A DNA stretch of 64,000 nt from Paenibacillus radicis (ex Gao et al. 2016) (GTDB lineage Bacteria; Bacillota; Bacilli; Paenibacillales; Paenibacillaceae): contig NZ_BMHY01000001.1 of the NCBI RefSeq assembly GCF_014641555.1, positions 1,089,678-1,153,677 on the forward strand, read 5' to 3'. Below, piece after piece: positions 32,959 to 42,814 of this stretch (the first letter of the stretch is position 1; each line of letters opens with the position of its first letter). Under the pieces are notes generated by a model. That model was not told the DNA's origin. It ran no database searches and saw only the letters and a list, made by a program, of their open reading frames with translations. Both the position numbers and the translations under genes were made by a program.

Positions 32959-33887
32959 TGGATACGATCAAACAAACAACGAAGATGGAACCGCTGTCTC
33001 CCTCCGTCAAGAAACAAAAGAAAAAATTCAATGTCGCAGATCTGATTATTCATTTGATTCTTATTTTCCTTACAGTATGTACAATTTTTCCATTCTACAA
33101 CGTACTGCTGATGTCGTTCAGTAACTCGGTGGCTATTTCCAAGCAAGTCGTGTACTTGATTCCAACCACCTTCGACATCTCGGCTTACAGCTACATTTTC
33201 AACGAGCCGCGGTTTTTGAAAGCATTCCTCGTCACCTTGTTTGTCACAGTAGTAGGCACGAGCATCAACCTGTTTGCGACGCTTACCGGTGCTTACGTAT
33301 TGTCTAAGAACGGCTTTCCGGGACGCAAGATCGTCATGTCAGGCATCATTTTCACCATGTTCTTCAATGGCGGACTGATTCCGTTCTATCTGACGATGAA
33401 AAACCTTGGCTTGATTAACAATCTGTTCGTCATGGTGCTTCCCGTTGCGATCAATACGTTCTACATGATTATTTGTATCTCCTTTTTCCGTACGCTGCCA
33501 GCCGGGCTCGAGGAATCGGCCAAAATTGACGGCGCTAACGACATTCAGGTTCTTTATAAAATCATTTTGCCAATCTCAATGCCTATGGTTGCAACGATTA
33601 CGTTGTTCTACGCGGTTGACCGGTGGAATGAATGGTGGCATGGGGTGCTCTTCATGACCGATATTAACTTGCTTCCATTGCAAGCGCTGTTAAGGGAATT
33701 GTTAACCAATTACCAGCAGGTATTATCCAGTATTTCGACTAACATTATCGTTCAAAATACCGGACTCCATCCCGAAATGCTCAAAATGGCCGTGCTGGTC
33801 GTGAGCGTATTGCCGATCGTCTGCTTGTACCCTTTCATGCAAAAATATTTTGCTAAAGGCGTTATGATCGGCTCCATCAAAGGATAA
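32958..33887 (+). CDS. carbohydrate ABC transporter permease, LplC/YtcP family
   Basis: A 309-residue partner permease. Typical features are FPFYNVLLMSFSNSVAISKQ, NVVYLIPTTFDISAY-like segment (seen as VVYLIPTTFDISAYSYIF), GIIFTMFFNGGLIPFYLTMK and the EAA loop LEESAKIDGANDIQVLYKII, ending FAKGVMIGSIKG. A basic N-terminal tail (KKQKKKF) lies in the cytosol. Coupled to the LplB-like gene by the TAATG overlap. Confidence 0.94.
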   Translation: MDTIKQTTKMEPLSPSVKKQKKKFNVADLIIHLILIFLTVCTIFPFYNVLLMSFSNSVAISKQVVYLIPTTFDISAYSYIFNEPRFLKAFLVTLFVTVVGTSINLFATLTGAYVLSKNGFPGRKIVMSGIIFTMFFNGGLIPFYLTMKNLGLINNLFVMVLPVAINTFYMIICISFFRTLPAGLEESAKIDGANDIQVLYKIILPISMPMVATITLFYAVDRWNEWWHGVLFMTDINLLPLQALLRELLTNYQQVLSSISTNIIVQNTGLHPEMLKMAVLVVSVLPIVCLYPFMQKYFAKGVMIGSIKG

Positions 33888-33939
33888 TAGAAGCAAAGCC
33901 GCTTTTATTATAGAATAACAACATAAGGGGACATGAGAA

Positions 33940-35580
33940 ATGAAGAGAATGAAGCTTTTCGCATCAATCGGTCTGTCCGCGGTTCTCATTGCTACGTTGC
34001 TTTCCGGTTGCGGAAGCAACAAGTCGAATGGCGGCTCATCGAATGATCCTGGCAAAGCAGTAGATCCAAGCAACCCGTATGCGGAGCATATGGACATCTC
34101 GCTTTCCTGGTGGGGAATCGGCGTCGGCTTCGAGCCGCATGACGAAGTGGTTCAAAAAATCGAGAAAGATTTCAACGTCACGCTGAAACCGGTTGATATC
34201 GGCTGGGACAATTATAAAGAGAAATCCCAGGTCTGGGCAGCTGCCGGACAATTGCCTGACATTATTACGCACAGCATTACAAGCGACACGCCTGCCGTAT
34301 ACAATGAGTGGGTGAATCAACAGCTGATCCATGCGCTTCCTGAAGATATGAGCAGCTACCCGAACCTGAAAAAAGTGTTTGATGTAGAAGGCGTAGACGG
34401 AATCAAACGTGACGGCAAATTGTATGCCATTCCGCGGATGACGTTCCCGACTGACGATATGTGGGCAGTATGGGCCGTTGACGGCGCTGTATTCGTTCGC
34501 AAAGACTGGATGCAGAAGCTGGGCATCTCCGATCCGCAAAACTTCGATGAATTCAAAGCGATGCTGAAAGCGTTTGTTGAGCAAGATCCGGACGGCAACA
34601 AGAAGAACGACACAACGGGTATTGTTATGAATACGTTTGGTTATTTCAAAAACGTATTCGCAGCAACGTTCCCTGAGTTCGGCAACAAAGGCTGGGTGAA
34701 GGAAGACGGCAAATGGATTCCGTTCTATGCTTCGTCGAAAATGGACGAGGTGCTGCGCCAAGCTCGTGCACTCTACAAAGAAAAAGGATTGGATCCTGAC
34801 TTTGCAGTAGCGAAAGCCGGCGAAAGCAATCAAAAGTTCTACCAAAACAAAGCGGGCGCATTAGCCTTCACAACGAACAGCGTATTTGGTTCAACTGGCG
34901 TTAAAGCCGAGTGGGAGAAAAACAACCCGGGCGAGAAGTTTTTCGATCATGTTAAAATTTTGCACCCTTGGGCAGACGCAAACGGCGTGAAATACCGCAA
35001 CGTAAACAGCGCTTGGTGGTCGGAGAGCATGATTAACGCCGACGTTGACGACAAAAAGCTGGACCGCATTTTGCGCATCTACGATTACCTGTTGTCCCCA
35101 GAGGGCAAAGAGCTGTTCGACTATGGTATCGAAGGCAAAGACTACACGAAAGACAGCGCAGGCAAAGTGACGATTACTCGTCAAAAAGAAGGCGACCAAT
35201 TCGTCGATCTGAAAAAGTTATATCCGTCGATGGATATCGTTTCCCAGCTAGCTGCTTGGAGAAACGCTGCAATTCTGGAAGACAACGAAGCAAACAGAGC
35301 AGCATTTGGCAGCGAGTCGGTTGAATTCGTTCAAAACGAACTGAAGTGGATGAAGGACAATACCGAGGCAATTCCAACTGCATTCGAAATTGCAACGATG
35401 AGCACACCGGCGAAAGACAAGCTGTCGACGATTAATTTCGATGACGACTTCACGCGTGTTATTCTCGGCAACGAGGATCCGGTGAAAATGTGGCAAGATG
35501 TGTTAAAGGTGTATAACAGCAAGGGCCTTCAGAAAGCAATTGACGAAGTAACAGCTGAGATGGCAAAATTCAATAAGTAA
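33940..35580 (+). CDS. extracellular solute-binding lipoprotein (LplA-like)
   Basis: A 546-residue lipoprotein. Signal peptide MKRMKLFASIGLSAVLIATL and lipobox LLSGCGS (Cys about 27), then a Gly/Ser linker and the large two-domain binding fold typical of LplA proteins: DISLSWWGIGVGFEPHDEVV, WAAAGQLPDIITHSITSDTP, DGKLYAIPRMTFPTDDMWAV and VRKDWMQKLGISDPQNFDEF. The ending LKVYNSKGLQKAIDEVTAEM is a common C-terminus. Codon use is strongly biased, as expected for an abundant surface protein. Its natural ligand is probably a fucosylated or galactosylated oligosaccharide, inferred from the enzymes that follow. Confidence 0.93.
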   Translation: MKRMKLFASIGLSAVLIATLLSGCGSNKSNGGSSNDPGKAVDPSNPYAEHMDISLSWWGIGVGFEPHDEVVQKIEKDFNVTLKPVDIGWDNYKEKSQVWAAAGQLPDIITHSITSDTPAVYNEWVNQQLIHALPEDMSSYPNLKKVFDVEGVDGIKRDGKLYAIPRMTFPTDDMWAVWAVDGAVFVRKDWMQKLGISDPQNFDEFKAMLKAFVEQDPDGNKKNDTTGIVMNTFGYFKNVFAATFPEFGNKGWVKEDGKWIPFYASSKMDEVLRQARALYKEKGLDPDFAVAKAGESNQKFYQNKAGALAFTTNSVFGSTGVKAEWEKNNPGEKFFDHVKILHPWADANGVKYRNVNSAWWSESMINADVDDKKLDRILRIYDYLLSPEGKELFDYGIEGKDYTKDSAGKVTITRQKEGDQFVDLKKLYPSMDIVSQLAAWRNAAILEDNEANRAAFGSESVEFVQNELKWMKDNTEAIPTAFEIATMSTPAKDKLSTINFDDDFTRVILGNEDPVKMWQDVLKVYNSKGLQKAIDEVTAEMAKFNK

Positions 35581-35665
35581 GAAATAGGTAACAATCGTAT
35601 ATCGGATGCTCCGCCTGCAATTGGGCGGAGCTTTCCGTGTATCGTGGGAGAGGTGGAATTATCTA

Positions 35666-37348
35666 ATGGCAGCAGACATTGCAACATTATTATTCAGCAC
35701 ATTCGGAGGGGTTCCCGATACGGGAGCAGACTCGACGCCAGCTATGCAAAAGGCGCTTAAAGCCGTTAGTGAAGCAGGAGGTCCTGCTAAGCTTGTTGTG
35801 GAACCGGGCAGGTATGATTTTTATGCCGAAGCGGCGACACGAGAGATGTATGCCATTACGAATACGGCAAGCGAGACGGAAAATCCGAATCCGGTCAAAA
35901 CGATCGCGATTTTTATGAAAGGATTGACCGATTTTACGCTTGAAGGCGGCGATGCGCTATTTATTTTCCACGACAAAATGACTCTATTTGCAATTGATGA
36001 ATGTGAGCGGTTGGAGATCCGCAATGTGCGAATGGATTTTGCTTGGCCAACCGTAACGGAAATGACGATTGTGGAAAAAGGAAGCGCCTACATGGATTTC
36101 GAAGTCCACGCCGACTCCCGTTATGAAATTCGCGAGGAGAAGCTGTTCTGGGTTGGCGAAGGCTGGAGCTTTCATGACGGCCCGGTGCAAGCATGCGACA
36201 CGGTCCGCAATATAACTTGGCGTATCGATAATGTGATCGAACTGGCTTTAAAGGCTGAAGAGCTGCAGCCAGGAAAGATCAGACTTCATTATGCGCAAGT
36301 GCCGGATTTGGCAGTAGGAATCGTCCTGCAAGCAAGAGACGGCATTCGGGACCAAGTGGGTGCTTTTATTCATCAGAGCCGTGATATTCGCCTGGAGCGT
36401 GTAGCGGTACATTTCATGCATGGACTTGGAATTGTAGGCCAATTTAGCGAAAATATAACTTTACATGAAATAAATTTATCACCACGTAAAGAAACGGGAC
36501 GTACGGTTGCAGCTTTCGCCGATTTTGTCCACTTGTCGGGCTGTAAGGGGAACGTTTCTGTTACGAAAAGCTATTTCTCAGGGGCGCATGACGATGCGAT
36601 CAACGTCCACGGCACATACTTGAAGCTTGTCGGGACTCCATCCTCACATGAGGTGCTCGTTCGATTCATTCACCCGCAAACCTTCGGCTTCAAGGCCTTC
36701 CATTCCGGGGATGAGATTCAGTTCGTTAAGCCGCATTCGTTAATTACCTATGGAGCCAATCGGGTGAAGGAAGCGAAGCTCGTGAATGCTAGAGAAATGC
36801 TGCTGACACTGGACGAGCCGGTTCCCGCAGAAGCTGTGCTGGACGACGTTATCGAGAACATCACCTGGACGCCGGAAATTGAAGTGGCGGACAACCATTT
36901 CGCCCGGATTCCGACAAGAGGCGTGCTGGTCTCATCTCCGCGGCATACCGTTGTAGAACGGAATCTCTTTGAACGGATGCAGATGAGCGGCATACTTGTA
37001 TCGGCCGATGGATCGTCCTGGTACGAATCTGGTGCAGTGAAGGATCTGACCATACAGGGCAACCGGTTTGTAGAGTGCGGCAACGAAGAACTTCCTGTCA
37101 TCTCGATATTGCCGGAAAATGAAGAGGCCGATTCTGATAATCCCGTTCACTTTGGCATTCGAATTGTCGATAACAGTTTTGAGATGGGCAATTCGCTGAT
37201 CATGCATGCGAAAAGCACGCGCTCGCTTACATTCAACAACAACGAGATTACATTCAAAGGCGAAGCACCCGCTTTAGAGGATGCGATCCGTTTAACGGCT
37301 TGCAGCGATATCGAATTGGAGAGAAATATCGTTACTTCGGGCAAGTAG
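35666..37348 (+). CDS. right-handed beta-helix glycosidase, GH110-like (alpha-1,3-galactosidase)
   Basis: A 560-residue protein without a signal peptide, hence intracellular. Parallel beta-helix repeats are evident (ERLEIRNVRMDF, SRDIRLERVAVHFMHGLGIV, EVADNHFARIPTRGVLVSSP, VERNLFERMQMSGILVSADG). The segment SYFSGAHDDAINVHGTYLKL, with adjacent Asp 309-310, and VRFIHPQTFGFKAFHSGDEI match GH110 alpha-1,3-galactosidases (blood-group-B-type enzymes of Bacteroides) as I know them; AIFMKGLTDFTLEGGDALFI supports this. ATG 35666 follows GAGGTGG; an earlier frame start lacks one. With GH95 next door, removal of terminal alpha-galactose from imported fucosylated glycans is a reasonable inference. A GH28-type enzyme is a weaker alternative. 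Confidence 0.72.
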   Translation: MAADIATLLFSTFGGVPDTGADSTPAMQKALKAVSEAGGPAKLVVEPGRYDFYAEAATREMYAITNTASETENPNPVKTIAIFMKGLTDFTLEGGDALFIFHDKMTLFAIDECERLEIRNVRMDFAWPTVTEMTIVEKGSAYMDFEVHADSRYEIREEKLFWVGEGWSFHDGPVQACDTVRNITWRIDNVIELALKAEELQPGKIRLHYAQVPDLAVGIVLQARDGIRDQVGAFIHQSRDIRLERVAVHFMHGLGIVGQFSENITLHEINLSPRKETGRTVAAFADFVHLSGCKGNVSVTKSYFSGAHDDAINVHGTYLKLVGTPSSHEVLVRFIHPQTFGFKAFHSGDEIQFVKPHSLITYGANRVKEAKLVNAREMLLTLDEPVPAEAVLDDVIENITWTPEIEVADNHFARIPTRGVLVSSPRHTVVERNLFERMQMSGILVSADGSSWYESGAVKDLTIQGNRFVECGNEELPVISILPENEEADSDNPVHFGIRIVDNSFEMGNSLIMHAKSTRSLTFNNNEITFKGEAPALEDAIRLTACSDIELERNIVTSGK

Positions 37349-37400
37349 TTCCGCAATAAAGCCATCTTTTACAAAATTTTATTAAACAGAGGTGTCGTCT

Positions 37401-39776
37401 ATGAAACTGCAATTTAACAAACCCGCTGGCATTTGGACGGAAGCGCTTCCGCTGGGCAACGGCCGCATAGGTGCCATGCAATTCGGGGGCGTCGAACGTG
37501 ACCGTTTTGGCCTGAATGAAGATACGCTATGGTCGGGAATGCCTCGGGAAACGAATAATGTAAACGCGCTGGAAGCGTTGCCGCTTGTAAGAAGTCTGGT
37601 TAGAGAAGGCAAATATGTCGAGGCGGACGAAGCAAGTAAGGCGATGTTCGGTTCGTTTACACAATCTTATCTCCCGTTCGGTGAGCTGATCCTGAACTTT
37701 GGTCATGGAGATTTGGCTAAGGATTACTCCCGTTCGTTGGATTTGGAGACAGCGATATCGAGAGTGGAGTATCGCATTGGCGAAGTGCAATATACGAGGG
37801 AGACGTTCATTTCACATCCGGATCAAACGATGGTCATTCGCCTTGAGACCAGCGTTCCAGGCATGCTGGAAGTGCATGCGAGGCTGGACAGCACGCTGCG
37901 TCACCAGTTGTCGGCGGAAGGGGAGCGCTTCTTGCTTCGCGGTATGGCGCCTGAGCATGTGTCGCCGAACTATTACGAGGTGAATCAGCCGATCGTCTAT
38001 GGCGATGAGCAAACTTCAGAGGCGATGCGCTTTGCCGGGTATATTCATGCCGAGACAGAAGGCGGAGCAGTTCGTACCGATGCAGGAGGCATTCATGTAA
38101 CGGGAGCTGACCGCGTTACGTTATATTTCAGTGCAGCGACAAGCTTCAACGGGCAAGACAAGCTGCCATTCAGCCAAGGCAAGGATGCGTCTGCATCTGC
38201 ACTTGCTCATCTGGAGGGTGCGCTTGCCAAAAGCTATGATCAATTGCGGGCTGCGCATATTGCGGATTACAAAGCATTGTTTGACCGGGTCAAGCTCCAG
38301 CTTGGCGAGTCGGAAGCAGCCGATACACTGCCAACCGATGAGCGGCTTACACAGTATGGTGCTAGCGATCTGTCGCTTATCACGTTATTATTCCAATATG
38401 GCCGTTATTTGCTGATTGCAAGCTCGCGTCCCGGAACGCTCCCGGCTAACCTGCAAGGGATTTGGAATGCGGCAACCCGGGCGCCATGGAGCAGCAACTG
38501 GACGTTAAACATTAATGCACAAATGAATTATTGGCCGGCGGAAACGGCGAATTTGGCTGAATGCCATGAGCCGCTGCTCGACTTTATCGGTCAGCTTGCC
38601 GTAACAGGCAAACGAACAGCCGAGATGCATTACGGAGCCCGCGGTTGGGTCGTGCATCACAACACGGATATTTGGGGACATACCGCGCCTGCAGGCGGCT
38701 GGGGCGAAGGCGATGCCGTATGGGTTTTATGGCCAATGGGCGGAATTTGGCTCGCTCAGCATCTATGGGAGCACTTCTCTTTTGGAAGAGATCTTGATTA
38801 TTTACGGAAACAAGCTTATCCTACGATGAAGGAAGCTGCTTTGTTCTGCATCGATTTCCTTGAGGATGACGGCCAAGGCCGACTCGTGACGAATCCGTCC
38901 ACTTCGCCGGAGCACAAGCTTCGTTACGGCGACAACCTCGCCGGAATCAGCAAAGCTTCTACGATGGATATGTCCCTGATTTGGGATCTGTTCACGAATT
39001 GCATTGAGGCTGCGGAATGGCTAGGCGAAGACGCTGCGTTTGCTGCGGAGCTGCAACAATTGAAAGACCGGCTTTACCCGCTGCAAATCGGCAGTCATGG
39101 CCAGCTTCAGGAATGGTCCGAGGATTTCGAGGATCAGGACGTTCATCATCGTCACGTTTCCCATTTATTTGGCGTATATCCGGGAAGACAAATTACGGAA
39201 GAAAGCACGCCCGAGCATTTCGCTGCCGCAAGACGCTCTTTGGAAAGACGGGGAGACGAAGGCACAGGCTGGAGCTTAGGGTGGAAAATCGGTTTTTGGG
39301 CCCGTTTCCGCAATGGCAACCGTTCACTGCAGCTGTTGACCAATTTAATGCGGATTGTGCGGGAAGACTCTGAAAACTATGAAAAGGGCGGCTTGTATCC
39401 TAACCTTTTCGATGCGCATCCGCCGTTCCAGATCGATGGCAATTTTGCTGTTACGGCCGGCATCTCCGAAATGCTGCTGCAATCGCATCAGTCTTTCATG
39501 GAACTGCTACCGGCGCTTCCAGACACATGGCAAGCAGGCAAGATTGAGGGATTGCGCGCCCGGGGCGGATTTGAAGTTCATATTCGCTGGCAGGACGGCA
39601 AGCTGGAAGAAGCAGAAATTATATCGCTGCTTGGCGAGGAATGCCTGCTGGCATCCGCTGCTTCATTGACCGTTACACAGGACGGCTCCGAGATTGAAGG
39701 GGTACTGTCTGATGACGGTGTATTACGATTTGCAACAAAGGCAGGACAATCATACAAGATTCGCGCATCCCGGTAG
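37401..39776 (+). CDS. GH95 family glycosidase (alpha-L-fucosidase / alpha-L-galactosidase type)
   Basis: A 791-residue intracellular glycosidase of family GH95. It begins [24 protein letters not shown]-type as in all GH95 proteins, with [10 protein letters not shown] (substrate loop). The (alpha/alpha)6 barrel carries [20 protein letters not shown], the Asn-rich NINAQMNYW (370-378), [11 protein letters not shown] (Glu 504, probable acid) and [10 protein letters not shown] (Asp 679); Asn, Glu and Asp at comparable positions form the inverting machinery of the Bifidobacterium 1,2-alpha-L-fucosidase. ATG 37401 has GAGGTG eight bases upstream. The substrate may be Fuc-alpha-1,2-Gal or a plant xyloglucan/RG-II side chain. 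Confidence 0.9.
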   Translation: MKLQFNKPAGIWTEALPLGNGRIGAMQFGGVERDRFGLNEDTLWSGMPRETNNVNALEALPLVRSLVREGKYVEADEASKAMFGSFTQSYLPFGELILNFGHGDLAKDYSRSLDLETAISRVEYRIGEVQYTRETFISHPDQTMVIRLETSVPGMLEVHARLDSTLRHQLSAEGERFLLRGMAPEHVSPNYYEVNQPIVYGDEQTSEAMRFAGYIHAETEGGAVRTDAGGIHVTGADRVTLYFSAATSFNGQDKLPFSQGKDASASALAHLEGALAKSYDQLRAAHIADYKALFDRVKLQLGESEAADTLPTDERLTQYGASDLSLITLLFQYGRYLLIASSRPGTLPANLQGIWNAATRAPWSSNWTLNINAQMNYWPAETANLAECHEPLLDFIGQLAVTGKRTAEMHYGARGWVVHHNTDIWGHTAPAGGWGEGDAVWVLWPMGGIWLAQHLWEHFSFGRDLDYLRKQAYPTMKEAALFCIDFLEDDGQGRLVTNPSTSPEHKLRYGDNLAGISKASTMDMSLIWDLFTNCIEAAEWLGEDAAFAAELQQLKDRLYPLQIGSHGQLQEWSEDFEDQDVHHRHVSHLFGVYPGRQITEESTPEHFAAARRSLERRGDEGTGWSLGWKIGFWARFRNGNRSLQLLTNLMRIVREDSENYEKGGLYPNLFDAHPPFQIDGNFAVTAGISEMLLQSHQSFMELLPALPDTWQAGKIEGLRARGGFEVHIRWQDGKLEEAEIISLLGEECLLASAASLTVTQDGSEIEGVLSDDGVLRFATKAGQSYKIRASR

Positions 39777-39811
39777 CCTGATGTCGTCAGGCGACTGGCG
39801 ATTGCGCACTT

Positions 39812-39831
39812 GTATTAAACCGGTTTAATAC
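39812..39831. promoter_or_regulatory. 20-bp perfect palindrome GTATTAAACCGGTTTAATAC
   Basis: A perfect palindrome with central CCGG, the form bound by LacI/GalR regulators, 55 bp upstream of the DUF5054 gene. The outer repeat CTGATGTC (39778-39785) / GACATCAG (39854-39861) brackets it and could fold into a larger stem. Confidence 0.65.
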
Positions 39832-39886
39832 GGTTTGTAAGTCGCTAGACAAAGACATCAGGATAGTTGGAGGTAGACGAGAGAGC

Positions 39887-42001
39887 ATGACAACGACTAA
39901 AAAAGTACATGTTATTTTCAAAACACATCTGGATATCGGCTTTACGCATCTGGCTGAGCACGTAACAAAGCAGTACATGGAAGAATATATTCCGAAAGCA
40001 ATTGAGCTGTCCGAGAAGCTGGAAGCGGAAGGCGCAAGCGAACGCTTCGTGTGGACGACAGGATCATGGCTGATTCATCACTATCTGGAAGTATCCTCGC
40101 CCGAGGACAGAGCACGGATGGAGAACGCGATCAACAAAGGACACATCGCTTGGCACGGCTTGCCTTTCACGACGCATTCGGAGCTGATGGACCCTGAGCT
40201 TCTGCAATTTGGCCTTTCGCTGAGCCATGAGCTGGACGAGCGTTTCGGCAAAAAAACGATTGCTGCGAAAATGACCGACGTGCCAGGGCATACGCTTGGT
40301 ATGGTGCCGTATATGCAGCAAGCGGGCTTGCGCTATATGCACCTCGGCGTCAATCCGGCTTCGACACGTCCTGACGTGCCGCGGTTGTTCCGCTGGCAAG
40401 CGGATGACGGTTCAGAAATTATTATCAACTATGCGGGAACCTATGGTGAAGCGGTTGAAGTGGACGGCTTGAACGATGTACTCGTCTTCGCTCATACAGG
40501 CGACAACTGCGGACCTCCTAGCACAGATGAAATTCGGGAGCAATTCGATCAATACCGCAAGCGGTATCCGGGAGCGGAAGTGGTCGCATCGACGATGGAT
40601 GCATTCGCAGAGCGTCTGCTGGAAGTGAGCGGCAGCCTGCCGGTCGTCCGCGAAGAGCTGGGCGATACGTGGATTCACGGCGCAGGTACAGATCCGCTCA
40701 AGCTGGCTCGTTACCGTGAGCTGCTTCGCTTGCGCAAGCAATGGCTGGCGGAAGGCCGGATCAAGGAATCCGACAAAGCCTACAAAGAGATGAGCAAAGC
40801 GCTGCTGCTGGTTGCTGAGCATACTTGGGGCTTGGACGTGAAGAAATGGCTGCCTGACTTCCGGAACTATTCCAAAAAGGACTTCAATGCAGCCCGCGAA
40901 AAAGATATTATCGACGTCAACGATCTGCCTGCTAAGTTTGCTTATATCGGCGCATTTGCGATGGATGAATTCGATAAGCATTCCAGCGATCTCTTCGCTG
41001 CTGAGCAAAGCATCCGCTCTTATTCGATGATCGAGAAATCATGGGCGGAGCAGCGTCAATATATTGATCAGGCTGTTTCGTACCTGGATAAAGATTTGCA
41101 GGAAGAGGCGAAACGCGCGCTTGATGGTCTGACACCGGCCAAAACGGATGTAACAGGCTTCGAGTCCCGCAATACTCGCACAACGTATCGCAGCGGCGGC
41201 TATGAGCTCGCTTTCGGCGAAAACGGGGCATTGATTCGTCTTGTCGACGGCAACGGTAAAGTTTGGGTTGACGAAGCGCATCCGTTTGGCGCTTATGTGT
41301 ACGAAAACTTCGGCACAGACGACTACAACCGTTATTTCCGGACTTATATGCAAAATCTGCCGGTGACGCATCCATGGGCAGACGCTGACTTCAGCAAGCC
41401 GGGCTTTGAATTTGTACGGCCGCTTCCTAGCAACAAGAAGTACCACTCGCAAGTGACTGACTTGAAATGGACTGGCGGAGAGTCCGTTGAACGCTATGTA
41501 TTGCGTTTGCGCATGCCGGAAGAGTCCTATGAGCTATATGGCGCGCCGAAAGAATTGGAGCTTGAGTATGCGTTCAGCAACACAGGCGAGATTGATGTTA
41601 CGCTGCAATGGTTCGATAAAGACGCGAACCGTCTGCCTGAGGCGAGCTGGTTCGGTACATCGCTGAAGCTGGATAATCCAAACCTGTGGACGATGGATAA
41701 GCTTGGCTCTGCGATTTCGCCATTGCGGGTCGTAAGAGACGGCAACCGCAACCTGCATGCCGTGAACAACGGCGTTTCCTACGAGGGTACAGATGGTTCG
41801 GCGCTTATTTCGCCGATTGATTCCGCTCTTGTTGCTCCTGGTCACAAAAGAATGCTTCAATTCGACAATTCCTTCGTATCCTTGGATACAGGATGGGATT
41901 TCAACCTGCACAACAATAAGTGGGGAACGAACTTCCCGATGTGGTATGGCGATGACGCTAAATTCCGCTTCGAGCTCCGCTTGAAATCCAATCTTAAATA
42001 A
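39887..42001 (+). CDS. DUF5054 family, GH38-like glycoside hydrolase (copy 1)
   Basis: A 704-residue cytosolic protein that I place with DUF5054, related to the GH38/alpha-mannosidase N-terminal domain. The strand VHVIFKTHLDIGFTH (His 14, Asp 16) corresponds to the zinc-binding HxDxGW of GH38; AAKMTDVPGHTLGMVPYMQQ (Asp 131) corresponds to the nucleophile segment DPFGHS; FVWTTGSWLIHHYL, HIAWHGLPFTTHSELMD and FAHTGDNCGPPS are further putative active-site blocks. The C-terminal third is beta-rich, like GH38 tails. It is the last gene of the glycan locus with its own palindromic operator. The specificity of this family is not known to me; a retaining exo-glycosidase using zinc is the inference. 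A second copy starts at 63362. Confidence 0.75.
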   Translation: MTTTKKVHVIFKTHLDIGFTHLAEHVTKQYMEEYIPKAIELSEKLEAEGASERFVWTTGSWLIHHYLEVSSPEDRARMENAINKGHIAWHGLPFTTHSELMDPELLQFGLSLSHELDERFGKKTIAAKMTDVPGHTLGMVPYMQQAGLRYMHLGVNPASTRPDVPRLFRWQADDGSEIIINYAGTYGEAVEVDGLNDVLVFAHTGDNCGPPSTDEIREQFDQYRKRYPGAEVVASTMDAFAERLLEVSGSLPVVREELGDTWIHGAGTDPLKLARYRELLRLRKQWLAEGRIKESDKAYKEMSKALLLVAEHTWGLDVKKWLPDFRNYSKKDFNAAREKDIIDVNDLPAKFAYIGAFAMDEFDKHSSDLFAAEQSIRSYSMIEKSWAEQRQYIDQAVSYLDKDLQEEAKRALDGLTPAKTDVTGFESRNTRTTYRSGGYELAFGENGALIRLVDGNGKVWVDEAHPFGAYVYENFGTDDYNRYFRTYMQNLPVTHPWADADFSKPGFEFVRPLPSNKKYHSQVTDLKWTGGESVERYVLRLRMPEESYELYGAPKELELEYAFSNTGEIDVTLQWFDKDANRLPEASWFGTSLKLDNPNLWTMDKLGSAISPLRVVRDGNRNLHAVNNGVSYEGTDGSALISPIDSALVAPGHKRMLQFDNSFVSLDTGWDFNLHNNKWGTNFPMWYGDDAKFRFELRLKSNLK

Positions 42002-42030
42002 TAAAATTAATTTGAATAAACTGGCATACC

Positions 42031-42078
42031 AAAAAGCAACCGCCTTGGGATTCGATCCCGAGGCGGTTGCTTTTTTTG
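42031..42078. terminator. bidirectional terminator
   Basis: AAAAAGCAACCGCCT (42031-42045) pairs with AGGCGGTTGCTTTTT (42061-42075), extended by GGG/CCC, between convergent genes. Confidence 0.8.
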
Positions 42079-42085
42079 GGGCATA

Positions 42086-42754
42086 TTAAAGCTCGGCAAG
42101 CAATGCTTTCATCCGAACCGGAATTTCCTTGGTCAGCTCCGTCCATGTGACGAAAGCGTCCGAAGACCATGTATGCGGAATATAGTCGAACGAAGGCTGG
42201 AAGCTGAATTCGCGCAAATGCTTTTCGGAGCGCTCATCGATGTCGTCGCCGAATTTGAATTGTCCGCTGAACATATCAGGTTCCAATGTGCCGTCAACGC
42301 CGGCATCCGCTTGGCAGCAGCTTTCCACGTTAGGAAGCAAACGGAAAAAGTCCGCAATCGGAATCATCGCATGCTTGCCAGGTTGAACGAACAGCTTGAC
42401 CTGGCCTTGCTCCGTTAAATTGCTGCGGTCCGGCAGCAGGCTGAGGAAGTACCGGCCATGGAAGCTGGCTTCGGCGGATACGACTTGACCTTCATGGTCA
42501 AGGTATACCCATACATGCTCCAGATCGTAAATGTGCTGGATGTCGTAGTCATAATAGATCGCATATTCAATGACGGTGCCTATGCGGGATGTATCAAACT
42601 CGATATTGCGATCGAATGAGGGAGATGGGCCTGGGGCATCGAATACAGTAACGCCTACGCGTATCGGCAGGAACGGCTCCAGACGATCCAGGTACAAAAT
42701 CGGTGAAACTCGAAGCACAGTATCCCAATGCAATTGAGGATCGGAAATAGCCAT
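42086..42754 (-). CDS. hypothetical protein divergent from iolD
   Basis: A 222-residue soluble protein with no signal peptide and no family I recognise with certainty. LHWDTVLRVSPILYLDRLEP and FLPIRVGVTVFDAPGPSPSF start it; the centre reads EYAIYYDYDIQHIYDLEHVW VYLD-type, then EASFHGRYF and VKLFVQPGKHAMIPI. A strand with D-x-x-H-V-W-V-x-L followed by His-containing loops recalls, faintly, the HEGDWE-x-V core of Vps62-type proteins; this is a hint only. ATG 42754 follows AAGGAGG. It shares the control region and two AAGCGCTT operators with iolD, so co-regulation with inositol catabolism is likely. Confidence 0.7.
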   Translation of the reverse strand: MAISDPQLHWDTVLRVSPILYLDRLEPFLPIRVGVTVFDAPGPSPSFDRNIEFDTSRIGTVIEYAIYYDYDIQHIYDLEHVWVYLDHEGQVVSAEASFHGRYFLSLLPDRSNLTEQGQVKLFVQPGKHAMIPIADFFRLLPNVESCCQADAGVDGTLEPDMFSGQFKFGDDIDERSEKHLREFSFQPSFDYIPHTWSSDAFVTWTELTKEIPVRMKALLAEL

Positions 42755-42814
42755 GTAAGAAAATTCCTCCTTAATTTGTGATTGATTTGCGTAACGCTTA
42801 TGTGTAAAATAAGG

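Noticed and set aside
34036..34845. 269-codon antisense frame opposite the binding protein
   Set aside because: Shadow of strongly biased codons in the sense gene; no start signals.
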